From assembly GCF_902148845.1 (NCBI RefSeq), contig NC_043745.1, positions 17,797,161 through 17,861,160 of the forward strand: 64,000 nt of DNA, written 5' to 3'. Under the pieces are notes generated by a model. The model had not been told where the DNA came from. It searched no databases and saw only the letters and a program-made list of their open reading frames with translations. The position numbers and the translations under genes were made by a program. The stretch comes from Salarias fasciatus. Lineage: Eukaryota; Chordata; Actinopteri; Blenniiformes; Blenniidae. This document shows, one piece after another, positions 63,902-64,000 of this stretch (positions within the stretch are counted from its first letter, which is position 1; the number at the start of each line of letters is the position of its first letter).

Positions 63902-64000
63902 ATGGTGACTAAGAGGATCCGCTCAGAATATATGAAAAAGTTCAAAGATCCAAAATGGGAGACTTACAACAAATGCTACGAGGAGATGCTGAAGTACAGA
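63902..64000 (+). CDS. ccsap: CCSAP (centriole, cilia and spindle-associated protein), N-terminal 33 codons
   Basis: Microtubule-binding protein of centrioles, cilia and mitotic spindles. The frame begins [20 protein letters not shown] and continues [13 protein letters not shown], cut by the window edge. It matches the conserved start of vertebrate CCSAP (human ...VKSEYMKRYQEPRWEEYGPC then YRELLHYR): SEYMK, the P-W-E core, CY-E and YR are shared. The ATG is the first in the exon, 5 bp after the acceptor at 63,896. In human CCSAP lies beside ACTA1 on 1q42, so position supports the call. The rest of the gene lies to the right. Confidence 0.88.
   Translation, partial: MVTKRIRSEYMKKFKDPKWETYNKCYEEMLKYR

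Overview
The window is vertebrate nuclear DNA, almost certainly from a teleost fish. It carries a seven-exon striated-muscle alpha-actin gene with fish-type residues, the start of ccsap next to it (the neighbour of ACTA1 in human too), and fish-type transposon debris (hAT, piggyBac-like, TTAA-flanked elements, LINE and SINE-like pieces).

Bases 1 to about 41,907 are one head-to-tail tandem array with a period of about 1,528 bp, already in progress at the left edge. It holds 28 U6-like snRNA genes, all on the minus strand, and 27 complete copies plus one partial copy of a 670-bp hAT-type non-autonomous transposon, one per unit. Each U6-like gene has a full vertebrate type 3 Pol III promoter at normal spacing: TATA-like box at -30, PSE at -67 to -49, and octamer plus SPH/ZNF143-like site near -200. 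The RNA is not ordinary U6. Its 5' stem-loop sequence is replaced but can still fold, one G is added in the loop of the internal stem-loop, and the usual T-run at the 3' end is missing, so the first terminator predicts an RNA of about 132 nt. Units are nearly identical. The clearest variation is a 1-2 bp spacer between octamer and SPH site, uniform in the left 13 units and mixed in the right 15.

Bases 41.9-56.8 kb are a gene-poor, transposon-rich spacer. I see no intact host gene there. It holds a TTAA-flanked fish repeat, one end of a second hAT element, an (AT)n tract, a TATA-containing GC-rich block, a SINE-like piece, a foldback pair, a BED-type zinc-finger fragment, a piggyBac-like element with another element inside it, a THAP-like fragment, a LINE reverse-transcriptase C-terminal remnant and several microsatellites.

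Bases 56.8-60.9 kb hold acta1 with CArG boxes, TATA box, non-coding first exon, six coding exons encoding 377 aa, and a poly(A) signal. The last 2 kb hold the probable promoter and 5' exon region of ccsap and its first 33 codons, cut by the window edge. The actin and ccsap genes are ordinary host genes. The array is the unusual part of the window.
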